Source: Allium sativum
Lineage: Eukaryota > Streptophyta > Magnoliopsida > Asparagales > Amaryllidaceae
Assembly (NCBI GenBank): GCA_030737875.1
Contig: CM060910.1
Span: 249,520,427-249,584,426, forward strand
Direction: 5' to 3'
Length of the DNA: 64,000 nt
Of the stretch, positions 22,508-35,050 are shown in pieces. Within the stretch, counting starts at the first letter, position 1; each line of letters opens with the position of its first letter. The notes beneath the pieces are model-generated. The model had not been told where the DNA came from. It saw only the letters and a program-made list of their open reading frames with translations, and made no database searches. Both the position numbers and the translations under genes were made by a program.

Positions 22508-22545
22508 AATATATATATATATATATATAATATATTATATATATC
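22508..22545. repeat. AT dinucleotide microsatellite
   Basis: A run of ATATATAT units followed by AATATATTATATATAT inside the solo LTR. Confidence 0.9.
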
Positions 22546-23270
22546 ATGGCCTGAATAGAACGCGCCGCGCTGCGGCAGATCGCGAATTTCGGCCATTGAC
22601 TTCGAACGGACATTACAAGAGATCCGACCATCGGATTCTCCTAAAACCGGAACCATTGGGTTCGTATCGAAAAGAGCTTTCTAACGAATACAAGAAATTA
22701 TAAATCTAACGGTTGGATTTGGAATTATGTCCGAATCAAATTTTGAAAAGGTCATTGTAAGTGCAGTTCGATGGCCGTTTATGGAAATCGACAGTACGGG
22801 CCTTGATAAAATTATTAAAACTATCAATAATTTGTGTAAAATCATAATAAATAATTTGGAAAGAATTGGGCTAAAAAAATTCCATATTTGAAAAGATAAA
22901 AATATATTTTTATCGAAGTGAACTAGTTTTGAAATAGAATAATAAATCCAATATTTTTAAAATAAATAAATTGGATTTGAAATGGTTTTAAAAATAATCG
23001 TATTTTCCAATATATGAATTGGAATGGATTTGAATCGAAATTATCTTCGGAATATTTCGATATTGGATTTCGTGATTATATAGATATTGTGGAGGAATTT
23101 GGAAGATATATATATCGTTATTCAAATACAATATTTGTTGGTTTCAGAATTTGATATTGAATATCAGCCGATGTATTTTCTATTTAGAGCCTTGTATTTA
23201 ATATCAAATTGGATTTTAGGGTTGTCGTGAATGGTATCTTTAATAATACTATTCTTGAACCGAATGTAGT

Positions 23271-23772
23271 TAAGAAAATTAGAAACTGACTGGAGGTTAG
23301 TTAAGTTGAATGGTTTTCTGGGTATTGATTTGATGTTGGTTTCGGCCTTCGGGGTTAATATTTAAGGAATTGTTCTCTTACTAATTTACGGTTAGAGACT
23401 GATTGGATTTTGGGGTTGTTGTGAACTGTGTTTTTAACAACATTCATTCCTTAAACCGATTTACGGTGAAATGAGATTTGGAATCTATAAATCTTTTATT
23501 AAGATTTAACGGGAATTTTCCAAAGTAAATTTTTCCAATTTAATATATTTAATTGGAATTGAATTGAAATTGGTCTTTGGGTTTATCGTGAATGGTGTTT
23601 TAAATAACACTGGTTCTTTAACCCGATTAACAATGGAGTTAAGAAAATCAGAAACTAACAGGAGATTAGTTAAATTGAATGATTTCCTGGGTATTGGTCT
23701 GATGTTGGTTTCGGCCTTCGGGGTTAATACTTAAGGAATTGTTCACTTGCTAATTTACGGTTAGAGGCTGAT
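23271..23772. repeat. Internal duplication in the solo LTR
   Basis: Two copies about 370 bases apart (23271-23402 and 23641-23772) share GTTGGTTTCGGCCTTCGGGG and flanking text. Both include a start AAGAAAAT.AGAAACT and an end ACGGTTAGAG.CTGAT. Confidence 0.8.
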
Positions 23773-25635
23773 AGAATGGAAAGGTTTGAAATGATATCCA
23801 AAGGAAAATTAAAGAATAAATTTAAAAGAATTTATCTTTAATAAAATTAATGGGAACAAATCCCTAATGATGTGAATATTTGAATAAAAGAATATTCAGA
23901 ATTGGAATGAGGCGTATGTTGTGGTTTATAGCACTTGTTTATTATATACGCGAGTTATTCGGAATGGCCGGGTTTATGCCCATTCTGAATAATTGATTTG
24001 ACGATATGTCGACGATGAAGACGGTGGTTGAAGACCGGAGGTCTTCACATCGTTTGGATGATTACTGATGTCTTGATTGGGCTGTACACCGAAGCCGAGG
24101 TAATAAGTGGTGATCGACCAGACGTACTTGGAGATCGACGGATATGCGGGGACCTCTCCCCTGTATTGGACATGTGGGGGAGGAATAAGGTGCCTCCGGT
24201 TTCGTTTAGACCCAGAACGGACTTATAAATGGATTGTGTGTCTGACAATCGATTTTATTCTATGCTGATTGATTTCTATTAAATATATATCTGTTTGGCG
24301 GCGGAGAATTTATTCTCTTGCTTAACGCCCTTCTCTGAGACGTACGAGCTCAGAGGTTATATATCGATAGATATCAGTCGCATGGCATGAACTGCCTGTG
24401 TGGCATGCTGAGATGCAGTGATCAAGGCTTTTGTTGAAAAGCAAAGCCTTGTGGTCGATGATCAAAGCACGGCTTTGATACAGCATAGCTTTGTGTATAG
24501 CGTTGATTCGCGAGCCTCACACCTCGGTATGAGTTAAAAACAGGATAAGGACCACTGGGAAAACACGATGTTTCTTTCTAGTTATGGGTGGTGTCAACGT
24601 TTTACTAGCCCTGACATCGTTGATTATTATACCTTTGTGGATGTTGGAATGCGAGGCACCTCGGATATATCGGTCTCTACGGAGCCGATGGATAGGTCTG
24701 ATTGGACTGGGGAATGTGTGTTCAGGAATTGCCAGTCCTCAAACGTAACGGAGGACGGGCCCAGCCGATTCCAAGGGTTACCTAGAGTGTGTAGTCCTGG
24801 GGCATTTGCTAGAGTGTCTCGAAGAGGCGAGGAGCTTGCACCTGGCCTTGACTCATGACGGAATCCAATTTCCAATACGTGATATTTCGTTTTTATTTGT
24901 AGAGCCTAGTATGGCGACATAGTGAGATGGGGCATTATGCTGTCTATGATTGATACATTTATGTTTGAAGCTGTTTTCATACACTTTATACAATAATAAT
25001 ATCAAATGATTTGTTTTAAACGTATCAAGCATTATTTGGCTATTATAAGGTAAAACTTTATCCTCCGTCTTGCGTTGCATTGTGTGATGGGACCTAGGTC
25101 TTATAATAGCTTCATTTTTCCAAAAAGCACTGTGTTGTTTATTTTATGCACTAATATTCTTAGAAGGAAACATGTTCCGTGTTATACGGCGTGGTCCCTT
25201 GAATTACTCTCTTTTAAAGTAAAGTTTTAAATAACTGTTTTAGTTCTCACACAAGTCACATGACTGACCTGGAGTTTATTGTTTTAACCTAAACCCTGGG
25301 TGCCCCTATTTTCCACATGGGCAGCTAGTAGTTTTGTTTTTGCAGATTTATATTCACAGGATCCTGGTTTACAGCTGGAATGATATTCGGAAAGCTCTGT
25401 ATCCGTATATCTCTTTCAGTTGTGTATTGTATTATTTTTCCGCTGTTATGTAATGTATTTTAATCTCTGATATTTTTCTGTTGTGTAATATTTTTTCATA
25501 CTCTGTATAATCTTGTATTCTGATGGAATTGTTGTAATTAACAATGAAATGTTCTTCTGTCTGTGCTCTTATTTGTCGTGTTCTCAACTCAATCCGTTCT
25601 TTCCTTCATGGGGAAGTTCGGGTCGTCACATGATG

Positions 25636-25754
25636 GTTGTTATATTCCACTAGATAATGTTTATAAGGCACAAGCCACCTCTGATTCTAAGCGTCTCGAT
25701 ATTCTTATATGCACAAGGCACCCGATTCCCCATATGAATCCTTCCAAACCAACA
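25636..25754 (-). pseudogene. LINE reverse-transcriptase remnant, upstream half
   Basis: Minus-strand frame YKNIETLRIRGGLCLINII-stop-WNITTI continues directly into SRHFEALINK at 19390 when the solo LTR and one TGATG are removed; the frame is kept across the joint. The KNIE.. block resembles the plant LINE segment GLGIKNIETWN. The hAT-like element begins just upstream. Confidence 0.55.
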
Positions 25755-25762
25755 GAAACGTT

Positions 25763-26825
25763 TAGGGTTGTTTTTTTTTTTCGTATTTCTGCTTTACCGT
25801 CAATTTCCTTTCGATTATTTTGGAAATTTTCGGTTTTCATTTTCTTCCTTAAAACCAATTTCGGAAGAATTCCTTTCGATAAGTATCGGAAAAAGTCGGA
25901 AATTTCCTGTAATTTCCATGAAATTTTATTTCCTTCCAAAATATCAGTTAGCTGGGCCACAAAAGAACAAGCCCAAATTTTTAGTTTTCAAATTTCAAAA
26001 TTTAAGCTTGAAACTTTGAGTTTTCAAAAATTCAAATTTAATTGAAAATGTAATTTTTTTACAATTTCAAAGTTTTAAAATTTCAAAAATTTGAAACATG
26101 AAAATTTTTATTTTGAAAATTAAAATCAGAAAATTTCAAAATTTTGAAAATGTAAATTTTAAATTTGGAAATTTCGAAAATTTCAAAATTTAAAATATTA
26201 AAATTTCAAAATTCAAATTTCATAATTTCACATTACAAATTTTCAACTTCAAAAATTTAAAATTTTCAAATTTAAGAATTTACAAATTTCAATTTTTCAA
26301 GATTTCAAAATTTCAAATTTAAATTCTAATTTTGAATCTCAAAATTATGAAGTTTCAAATTTTTAAATTTTAAGACTTCAAATTTCAATTTTCAAAATTC
26401 AAATTTTAACTTTTCAAATTTCAATATTTCAAATTTCAAAATTTCAAATTTCAAAATTTCAAATTTCAAATTTTCAAAATTTCAAACTCTGAAATTTCAG
26501 TTTTCGAATTTTAATTTTTTTTACATTTTCAAAGTTTTAAAATTTTGAATTTCATATATTCAATATTTCAAAGTTGAATTTCAAAATTTAAAATAACCAA
26601 AGTCTTTTCGCTTTTGTTTGCCAAACGGGTCTTTACGAAATTGTGATGGTAGAAAAAGCGGAATTTCCTAATACCGTTCCATGTTTTCCAATTTTCGCGT
26701 TATTCAACAAGTGGAATTCTAGAGTTGATGGTATGGAACATGGAACAAATATTGTGTTTCCATCAATAGTTAGAAGAAACGGAAAAAACTCCGATTGATA
26801 CAGAAATTTTTCGTACCCACCCCTA
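25763..26825. mobile_element. Putative non-autonomous hAT-like element
   Basis: Right end inverted reads TAGGGGTGGGTACGAAAAAT, a typical plant hAT-type terminus; left end reads TAGGGTTG followed by a T run. Flanking 8-mers GAAACGTT (25755-25762) and GAGACGAT (26826-26833) agree at six of eight bases, as an old duplication might. The inside is non-coding. Confidence 0.5.
25975..26600. repeat. Low-complexity AAATTTC repeat tract
   Basis: About 600 bases built from AAATTT, TTTCAAA and near variants in irregular order, for example AAATTTCAAAATTTCAAATT. It makes up the core of the hAT-like element. The words are largely self-complementary. Confidence 0.8.
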
Positions 26826-26833
26826 GAGACGAT

Positions 26834-27283
26834 ACATGGCACTCCTCACCATCTTCAACGGCTTGATAAAAAGAACAAATGTTCTAGACCAATACACCAT
26901 CATAGAGAAGATCACCGATTTGATCTAAACTAATCTCCGTATTAGAGAATTAAGATTGTAATGTAACAATCAGGTTGTTAACCCGCTTTATAACTTTTGT
27001 CATGTTGGTTACTGGGCTGAGTCTCATCCATTTATTATTCACTTATATAAGCTACTGTAACTTCTGTACAAACCATCCAAACACCAACTTCTTCAATTCA
27101 ACACAAATCAATTCCGCACTTTCACTACAATTTTTCTAAATATTCAAATTACACATATCACTTTGTAATGTGGTATTAGAGTAGATAATACCATATTAGA
27201 AAGAGATGGTACATCAGTACCGTTTAAGGGAGGCACTTGGCTCCCGTTCGAGAAGGATGGCTGGTGCTTTTGATGTTACATCA
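26834..27283 (+). repeat. Fragment of a copia-type LTR with primer-binding site
   Basis: Contains a TATA box (CACTTATATAAGC near 27041), an A/C-rich leader-like run, and TGGTATTAGAGTAGA at about 27171, a tRNA-Met-type primer-binding site with C to T changes. The LTR would end shortly before it (ATATCA, about 27158). Internal DNA after the site is cut at 27288 by the next LTR. Confidence 0.45.
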
Positions 27284-28832
27284 GTACCTGTAACAACCCG
27301 GAATTTTGGAACCAATTTAAAAATTTTATTTTAGGAATTTTTATGGATTTTAAATATTTAAAATAATTTATTTTAAATAATAACGATTAGAAATTTATTT
27401 AAATCGAAGTTAGAACGAATATATTTATAAAAGGGGTTAGAAATAGCACGGTAGTTTGAAAATTTGAATTTGAACTTTGACTGAGTGTATAGGATGCAAC
27501 GTAAATCGGACTTTAGTAAAACCAAAAATATTAGAATCTGTTTAAAAATATCTTTCCAATGAATTTGAAAAATTGAAATTTCATAGCAGAAATCAAAAGT
27601 TATGGCCAGTTGAATTTTCAGAATAGTCGCTATAGAATTTAATATAACATATGACCCTTAAAAATAGCCATTTTGCAAACGACCTCCGTTTTCGACGAAA
27701 CCACTTTTTTGGAACTGAAATGTCAAATTATTGCTAGGTTTAAATTTCCATAATTTTTGGAATTAATATGTGAGCATGGCAAAAGAAAACGTGTTTTGTC
27801 AATTTCAGTCAAATTGGATCGACCAGAAAATGACCATTTTTCAAACGGTCTCCAAATTCGATGAAATTAGTTTAACTAGGACAATATCATTAAAACAAAG
27901 TTATAAATAATTTTTCTAAATTTTTTAAAGTTGGTATGTGGCCCCAGTAAATTAAAATGTACGTTCAAATTAAATAGTTAAATGATTTATATTTTAAAAT
28001 AAAGAAAAGTGGACTGAGACGATCAAATGGGCTTACAGGACCTAGTCCATTGTGTTCGGAATAGGGTATTTGGCAAGGGCGACAGTCGATTGGCCGAAAA
28101 TGGAGTTCGTAAGAGTTAACGGGGTTTTACGAATTAATGAATTAATTAATATAATATAATATATTATAAATACATGGTATAATACGCAAACCTTAATCCA
28201 CTATGAGCAGCCGCCTTTTACCATTTCAATGGCCGATACGCTCTAAACTTATCCTCTTCTTTTCTGCTAATCCACAAAGTATTTTCAACGATTTCAGTTA
28301 CAATATTGAAGAGAGTGTCGAATTCTATATGTTCAACGGTCGTGATCGAATATGGGTCACCGATGTGGTCTGAATTCCCTCTCCAGACTGTCGACTTCGA
28401 GCTCAGTTCCAAGGCGGAGGAGGAGACCGAACTGCACCAGACTCATGGTGGTGGTGGACCACTTGGCGGCGCGTCGAGGGGAGATGTCAGATCTGGGAAC
28501 GGTGTGGTGTGGCAGCGGGAATTGCTAGACCTAGGTGTCGAGAATGGGTTCGATTTGTAAACGATAAAGGAAGGATTAACGGCCTGTTTGTGATGATATG
28601 TAATTAGTGTATAATCATTTTAATTAATTAATTATTTAATAAGAAAATGTTTAAAATTGAATATCTTCTTACTGCGAAATCAAAATTCAGTGATTTCGAA
28701 GTGTTAGAACTGTATTGACAAGATCTACACAACAGAATAAACCAGAGCAAAAACGGAACAATCTACAATTTAGAGGAATTCCAAAGCAAGGTGAGGTTTC
28801 TCAATTTAAAAATTAAAATTAAAATTAAAATT

Positions 28833-28858
28833 GAAATATATATATATATATATATATT
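28833..28858. repeat. AT dinucleotide microsatellite
   Basis: A run of about eleven AT units following AAATTAAAATT repeats. Confidence 0.85.
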
Positions 28859-29029
28859 TTTGATTTGATTGTGACTGTGCAATTAATATACACCATCTAG
28901 AACACAAATATGCGGTGTGTAAAATTTAGATTGACAAATTGATTGTGGTGATGATTATTCGTTAAATTATATTTATCTAAGATAAAGATATAATCTTTAA
29001 ATATAAAAATGAAAATATCATGTTATGTT

Positions 29030-29840
29030 AAACATGTCATTTTAGTTAGAAAAACATCATTTTTGTTATTATATGACATGCTAAAGAAAAATATCAATTT
29101 TGTTATTATATGACATGCTATAGAAAAACATCATTTTTGTTATTATATGTCATGTTAATTAAAAACATTATTTATTTTAGAATAATGTCATGTTATAGTA
29201 TCATTTATGTTAGAATAATGTCAGGACATGTTAAAAATGTCATTTTTGTTAGGAATGTTATATTAGAACAAATATGTCCCTTATGTAGAAAAACATATTT
29301 TGTCAATAAATATGTCATTTATGTAGAAATCATATTTGGTCAACAAATATGTCATTTATGTAGAAATCATATTTGGTTAACAAATAGTCATTCATGTAGA
29401 AATCATATTTTGTAAATAAAATATGTCATGTTAGAATAAAATTGTCATCTTAGTTAAAAATGTCATTTTAGTTTAAAAATGTCATTTTAGTAAAATATGT
29501 CATATTAAAATAAAATTATCATCTGTTGCATTAGAAAAAAAACTAACATTTTTGTTATAAAATGTTGCTTTAGAAATAAAATAACATTTTGTTATAAAAT
29601 GTTTTATTAGATTTAAAATGTCACTTTTATTAGATTAAAAATAACATTTTTGTTAAGGAACGTTATATTAGATTAGTAATAACATTTTAGTTAGAAATGT
29701 TTATTTAGAATAAAAATGTCATTGATTTAGAAAAGTCATTCATTTAGATATATCATTCATTTAGAAAATGTCATTTAAACAAAAAATGTCATTTATTTAA
29801 AAATATCATTTTCATTAGAAATGTCATGTTAGTTAAAAGT
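29030..29840. repeat. Diverged array of ATGTCATTTT units
   Basis: Irregular 20-40-base units with cores ATGTCATTTTAGTTA and AACATTTTTGTTA run through this AT-rich part of the LTR. Position matches the array at 20690-21660 in the related LTR, but the unit differs. Confidence 0.65.
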
Positions 29841-29845
29841 ATCAT

Positions 29846-31236
29846 TGTAACAACCCGGAATTTTGGAACCAATTTAAAAATTTTATTTTAGAAATTTTAA
29901 TGGATTTTTAATATTTAAAATGATTAATTTTAAATAATAACGGGTAAAAATTTATTTTTATCAAAGTTAAAAAAAAAATATTTATTTTAAATATAAATGG
30001 AGTTAGAAATAGCGCAGTAGTTTGAAAATTTGAATTTGAACTTTGATTGACAATGCAGGATTCAAAATAAATCGGATTTTAGTGAAACCAAAAATATTTG
30101 AATCTATTTAAAAATATCTTTCCAACGAATACGAAAAATCGAAATTTCATAGCGGGAGTCAAAAGTTATGTCCAATTTAAAATTCAGAAAACTCGCTTTA
30201 GAATTTTTAATATTAATATAATATATGACCCTTAAAAATAGCCATTTTTCAAACGACCTCCATTTTCGACGAAACCAATTTTGTTGGATCCGGAATGTCA
30301 AATTATTGCTAGATTCCAATTTACATAATTTTTAGAATTAATATGTGAGCGTGGCGAAAGAAAATGTGTTTTGTCGGTTTAAGTCAAATCAGATCGAACA
30401 AAAAACGGCCATTTCTCAGACAGTCTCGAAATTCGACAAAATTAATTTTATTAGGACTGTATCATCAAGACATAACTATAAATATATTTTTTGGAATTTT
30501 TAGAGTCCGTATGTGGCCTCAGTAAATTTAAATGTACGATCAAATTAAATAATTAAATGATTTATTTATTAAATTAAAGAAAACAAGCTGGAGATGATCA
30601 AAAGGACTGACAGTAACTAGCCCATCGCGTCCGGAATGTGGGTATTTTCCTAGGGACAACTTTCGTTGGGCTGAAATTGGTTCTGAAAAGAATTAACAGG
30701 TTTATTTGTAAAATAGAACATTTAATATTAAAATATTATAAATACTTAGCCTAAAACAAACCCTAATTCACAATTAACCTAGCCACCACGTACTTATTCC
30801 AATGGCCAGTATATACCGAAATTAATCCACTAAAATCTCCTCAAACAAATCGAATTACAACATGGATCCAAAACCAACATGAAAGAGCAATCCATCCTCT
30901 ACGAAATCATATAGACTTGATGGGTTTTTAAGCGATGTGGCAGTGGGATTTGGAGCACAAAGCCCGCTCGTTCGTGGTGGTTTCCAGGGTGGGAGGGCCC
31001 ATCGAGCTCGCCCTTGGTCAGGCGGAAGGCGGAGGGCGTTGGCAACTATAGAGTGATGGGGTCTGATGGTGGTCACGACGTCGAGGTTAGGCTGGAGAAG
31101 AGAGAAGCAAGGAGTTATGGGTTCAACGTATTAACCCTTACTTGGGATGTAAAAGATGAAGGGAGGGATAAGGTTAATGAGAGATATAATATAATTAATT
31201 ATTAATTTATATAATTAATGAATTCTAATGTTTAAA
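29846..31236 (+). repeat. 5' part of a second TGTAACA-type long LTR, nested in the previous one
   Basis: Begins TGTAACAACCCGGAATTTTG after ATCAT, inside the array of the LTR at 27289. TATAAATACTTAG lies near 30738. A short GC-rich block (30940-31100) sits downstream of it, as in the other copies. Cut at 31236 by the LARD. Its remaining part should lie beyond the window. Confidence 0.75.
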
Positions 31237-34200
31237 CGTAACGCCCCGCCTCTATACCCACTATCGTTCAGTTCATTTCAGAGAAATGCCGTAGACCATA
31301 ACGGAGAATGAGGTTTGTGAAGAGCGACCGATTGTATAATTACTCCATGTGAGGAATGCACATCGAATTCTGATACCGATTAAAATTTCGATATGACCAT
31401 TCGGCATATAGGGCAACTACACAACGACTATACGCAATCCGGAAAGCAGTATAAAATAGACAACAACAATAATATAAATATGGTATATCTCATAGCTAGA
31501 CACAGAATAATCATATCACAAAGGCGGAACGGATATGAATAAACAAAGAATGTGTACAACAAGCTAGTGGTCAACAAAGATCCACTAATACATGCACCAA
31601 GATCTACATAAAAGAATATGTACACTACGATAGATAATGTCATAGGTACAAAAGTACATAAAACTGCAGAGACAGAGTAGCAAGATGAAAGCGGAAGATT
31701 TATCCTGCGATGAGACCCAAAGGAGCACCTAAAATGACTCGGCCTGACCCAAGTATTATTTATAAGAAAATAAACAATAAACGGATTAGTCTAGCCGTAC
31801 TCATCAAATAAACTGAGATAATAAGAGATATAACACAGGATGAATTGATTCTACTAATAACATATAATCATAACTAAACATGAAACATGGCATGTCAATA
31901 GAACTATCTCTAAATAATCTCTTAGCTAATGTAGAATGCAACATTCAAATATTAGCACACAATAAGAAATGACATATAAATTCCAAACATAAATCATAAA
32001 GTATAAATTCATAAATCAAATTGACGCACATAACATCAAAGTAATCATAAATCATAACTCATAAATCAAATTGACGCGCATAGCATCAAAGTAATCATAT
32101 ATCATAGATCATAAATCATAAAACAAATTGATGCTCATAACATCAAAGTAATCATAAATCATAGATCATAAATCATAAATCTCATAGATGAGATACGATC
32201 TCTAGGTAGCAAACCCATTTTGTGGAGCTGAAGCTCCCTACGGTGCCGGGTCGTGACCCCGGAGAGAGAAACACACAAACCGTGAAATCTTTAGAAAACA
32301 TAAAAAAGGGGGCAGGCCTGTTCAAAGATGAGATACGATCTCTAGGTAGCAAACCCATAGGTTTGAGCCGAAGCTCCCCACGAAGCTGGGTCGTGACCCC
32401 GATAGAGGAAAACATGAATCATAGAAAATCATAGAAAGTTGGACCGAAGTCCCATAGACGTAGGTCACAATCGTAATTTCCCACTCAGGCGATCGTGAAC
32501 CAAACAACTATGTCATAGAGTTGGATACCATGGATCCGGGTGAATATGAATTACAACCAGGTAGTTAATATAAGAAAATAGCTAAATGTCCCATAACCAC
32601 TCGCTATTCTCGAATATTTACTAACCCGTTGTTAGTTCATTCTAAAATCATAAATCATGACGGTTGGACTGAAGTCCCATAGGTGAAATTCAAGAATCGT
32701 AAATCCCACTCGGGAGACCGAGGACCATAAAACACAAGTCATAAAGGATCACATCGATCCGGGTGAATAGAAATTACTCCGAGCTAGTTAATATAAGGAA
32801 ATAGCGACATGTCCCATAACCACATGCTATTCTCGAATATTTACGAACCCGTAATTGGTTTCTATTCAAAACAGAGAAAATCACCACACATATTCGAATG
32901 CATGAGTCCAAGAACTATTGGCCAGAGTAAATGTGTAAGAGGTCATAGTCCTCAGTTATACTAAGGTAAATAAACTAAATTTCTCGTCTGATCGATAGGA
33001 TAAGGAATCGTATATAAACCAACAGAATCAGAACCGGGTTTAGAAACTGAATTTATTTTAAAAGGATTTGAATTTTAAAACTGATTAAACGTTGGTTCGA
33101 TGCCCGTTGACAATATAAAACCCCATTATCCATTGTTGTTCAATCATTCATAAAAAACCGTTGTCGTAGCGAAGGGAACTCAAAAATCATAAACCCACAT
33201 TACAACGACGTACAGGAAATCAAAGGGATAACGGTTGTAATTTCGATCAACGAACGAATCGAAATCCCAAACTAACACCCGAAGGTTTTAAACTATATCG
33301 GAATAGACTCGAAGGATATCGAGTCGATAATTCACGTTTTAGAGTCATGAGTCATACTAACAAGAGTATCAAATAGATTTGATGTACAAAATAGAGCGCA
33401 TGGCTTTACGATGATCTCCGGTGGATTCAAAGTCCATCGACATGCACGGAAGAGCCAAGAAGGAGTCCATAACAATGTTTTCCTCTGCCATAATTTATCA
33501 TGAACTCCAATTCACTCCAAATTAGTTTCATTGGAAAGCTCTCTTCGAGACGGTTCCAACGCACTTGATTTCGCTCAATTCCGAGTTCGTATGAAAAAGT
33601 TATGATCATTTTAACTCTGTTCGGTTGTTCACAACCGAATTTGGGTGCAGATCTCGGCCGTTTACAACCAAAACTGGGTGCAAATTTCGGCCATTGACGA
33701 CCGACAGGCTGTTAAACATCAAATTTTTACAATTTTTCTCTGTTCGGTTATTAACAACCGAATATGGGTACATATTTCGGCCGTTAACAACCGACCAGCT
33801 TTTAATCGTCAATTTTTTTACCATTTTACCTAGAAAACATGTTCAAAACGATATCGGCCAATACCCGAAGGCCTATGATGTTACATACATGCAAATGGGG
33901 TGTCTATACCTCACCGAAGCAACTCATAAACACCAAATTCACAAACACGAACAAGTATTCATAAGATTGCAATGATTTTGATTATAATTTCAAAGGTGAA
34001 CTAAATTCCAAACCAAAGCAAACGAATGCGATGTAAGTGAGTTGTGAAGTCTTAGAACTTGACAGGATGACAATGGAACCTCACAATATCACCAAAACAA
34101 CTCATAGCTTATGCATTAGACTGTGTGGACAATTCTAATAACTCAATCAAACTAAAACACATGAAATCAGCTAAGTTACACCAACCAAACCAATTTACAA

Positions 34201-35013
34201 GCATATGTAAACTCAAATGAACACTAGATTACACTTTTACAAGCCAATGGCTTGTGGCATAGATGTGACTTCATACAGAACTCACCTTTGCTTGCTAGAA
34301 GCAAGAATTCAACCCAAAGCTTTGCTAAATCAACCTCTCTTCAATAAATACGCTAGAATCTCCAATCTAAACACAAACAAATGAATTTCCTAAGAGTTAG
34401 GTCATAGGAATTCTCAATATTAGAAGAGGAGATAAGCTAGAGATGATGGAGATGATGAAGAGGAGGCTTACCAAAGCTTTTGCACTTGATTTCCTCTTGA
34501 ATTGGATCCCTAAGACAAGCTAGGGCTTAGGGGAGTTTTAATTTCCCTTTCTCTCTCTCATTTTCTATTTCTTTGTTGATGTGAGAATGGATGAAGAGGA
34601 GGAGGAGGATTTGGGGTTATATGGTGAGCTAGGCTAGCTCAACCAAGACCCAACCCAAAGTGCCAAATTTCCGAATCTCGGAACATATCGAAGCTTACAC
34701 TTTTCGATCTCCTAAACGACGTTTTGAACTCGATGGAAGTATTTTCGGGTCCAAAATCGTCCATATGCAAAAAGTGATATTTTGGTCTTATATCCAAACG
34801 AAAAAGATCAAAATCGCCCAACTCAAAAGGTATCGATGTTTACAGTCAAAATGGTCGTAAACGACGTTTTGAACTCAATGGAAGTGGTCCCGAGTCCTAA
34901 TTCAACTGTATGCAAAATATGACATATTGGATACACGTTCGATTAACGGTTAACGATGATATATTTAAATAAAATATTTGAATACATTATCCTTAAATGA
35001 GCGGGTTGTTACA
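31237..35013 (-). repeat. LARD 3' LTR
   Basis: Plus-strand start CGTAACGCCCCGCCTCTATA (TG changed to CG), end GAGCGGGTTGTTACA. It aligns with 37825-39014 and 52783-54815 with scattered changes, so both ends are fixed by the repeat. It holds internal tandem units with core AAATTGACGCGCATA (31980-32185), two copies of a block with GATACGATCTCTAGGTAGC, and two copies of a block with CCGAAGTCCCATAG. A TATA-like CATATAACC on the minus strand lies near 34617. No coding. Confidence 0.85.
33620..33812. repeat. Palindromic duplicated block in the LARD LTR
   Basis: TTCGGTTGTTCACAACCGAA (33620-33639) is a perfect palindrome apart from its two-base centre. A second copy, TTCGGTTATTAACAACCGAA, is at 33743-33762. 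Each is followed by GGGT.CA.AT.TCGGCC and then by a further AACCGA. The same block is in the other LTR near 53990-54150 with changes. Confidence 0.8.
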
Positions 35014-35050
35014 GACTTTCCCCCTTAAAAGAATTGCGTCCTCGCAATTC
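35014..35050 (-). promoter_or_regulatory. LARD polypurine tract and adjacent hairpin
   Basis: On the element strand TTTTAAGGGGGAAAGTC abuts the LTR start TGTAACAACCCGC. Directly upstream is a perfect hairpin: arms GAATTGCG and CGCAATTC around AGGA (35031-35050). The Tekay-like element at 60765-60799 has the same layout with a different stem. Confidence 0.8.

Larger units (their letters stand above)
19391..25630 (+). mobile_element. Giant solo LTR (6.2 kb) of a TGTAACA-type gypsy family
   Basis: Starts TGTAACATCTCGGAAATCCG and ends GTTCGGGTCGTCACA, flanked by the 5-bp duplication TGATG at 19386-19390 and 25631-25635. No second copy of either end occurs inside, and there is no pol or gag, so it is a single LTR left after recombination. 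Its first 700 bases match the starts of the LTRs at 27289 and 29846 and the inverse of 47237 leftwards. A TATA-like box lies about 870 bases in. The family resembles the very long LTRs of Tekay/Del-type or LARD elements. Confidence 0.85.
27289..29845 (+). repeat. 5' part of a TGTAACA-type long LTR, interrupted
   Basis: Begins TGTAACAACCCGGAATTTTG after GTACC. It matches the LTR at 29846 almost base for base at the start and the one at 19391 more distantly. TATA-like TATAAATAC lies near 28165. It is cut at 29845 by the next copy. The right end is not in the window. Confidence 0.75.
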
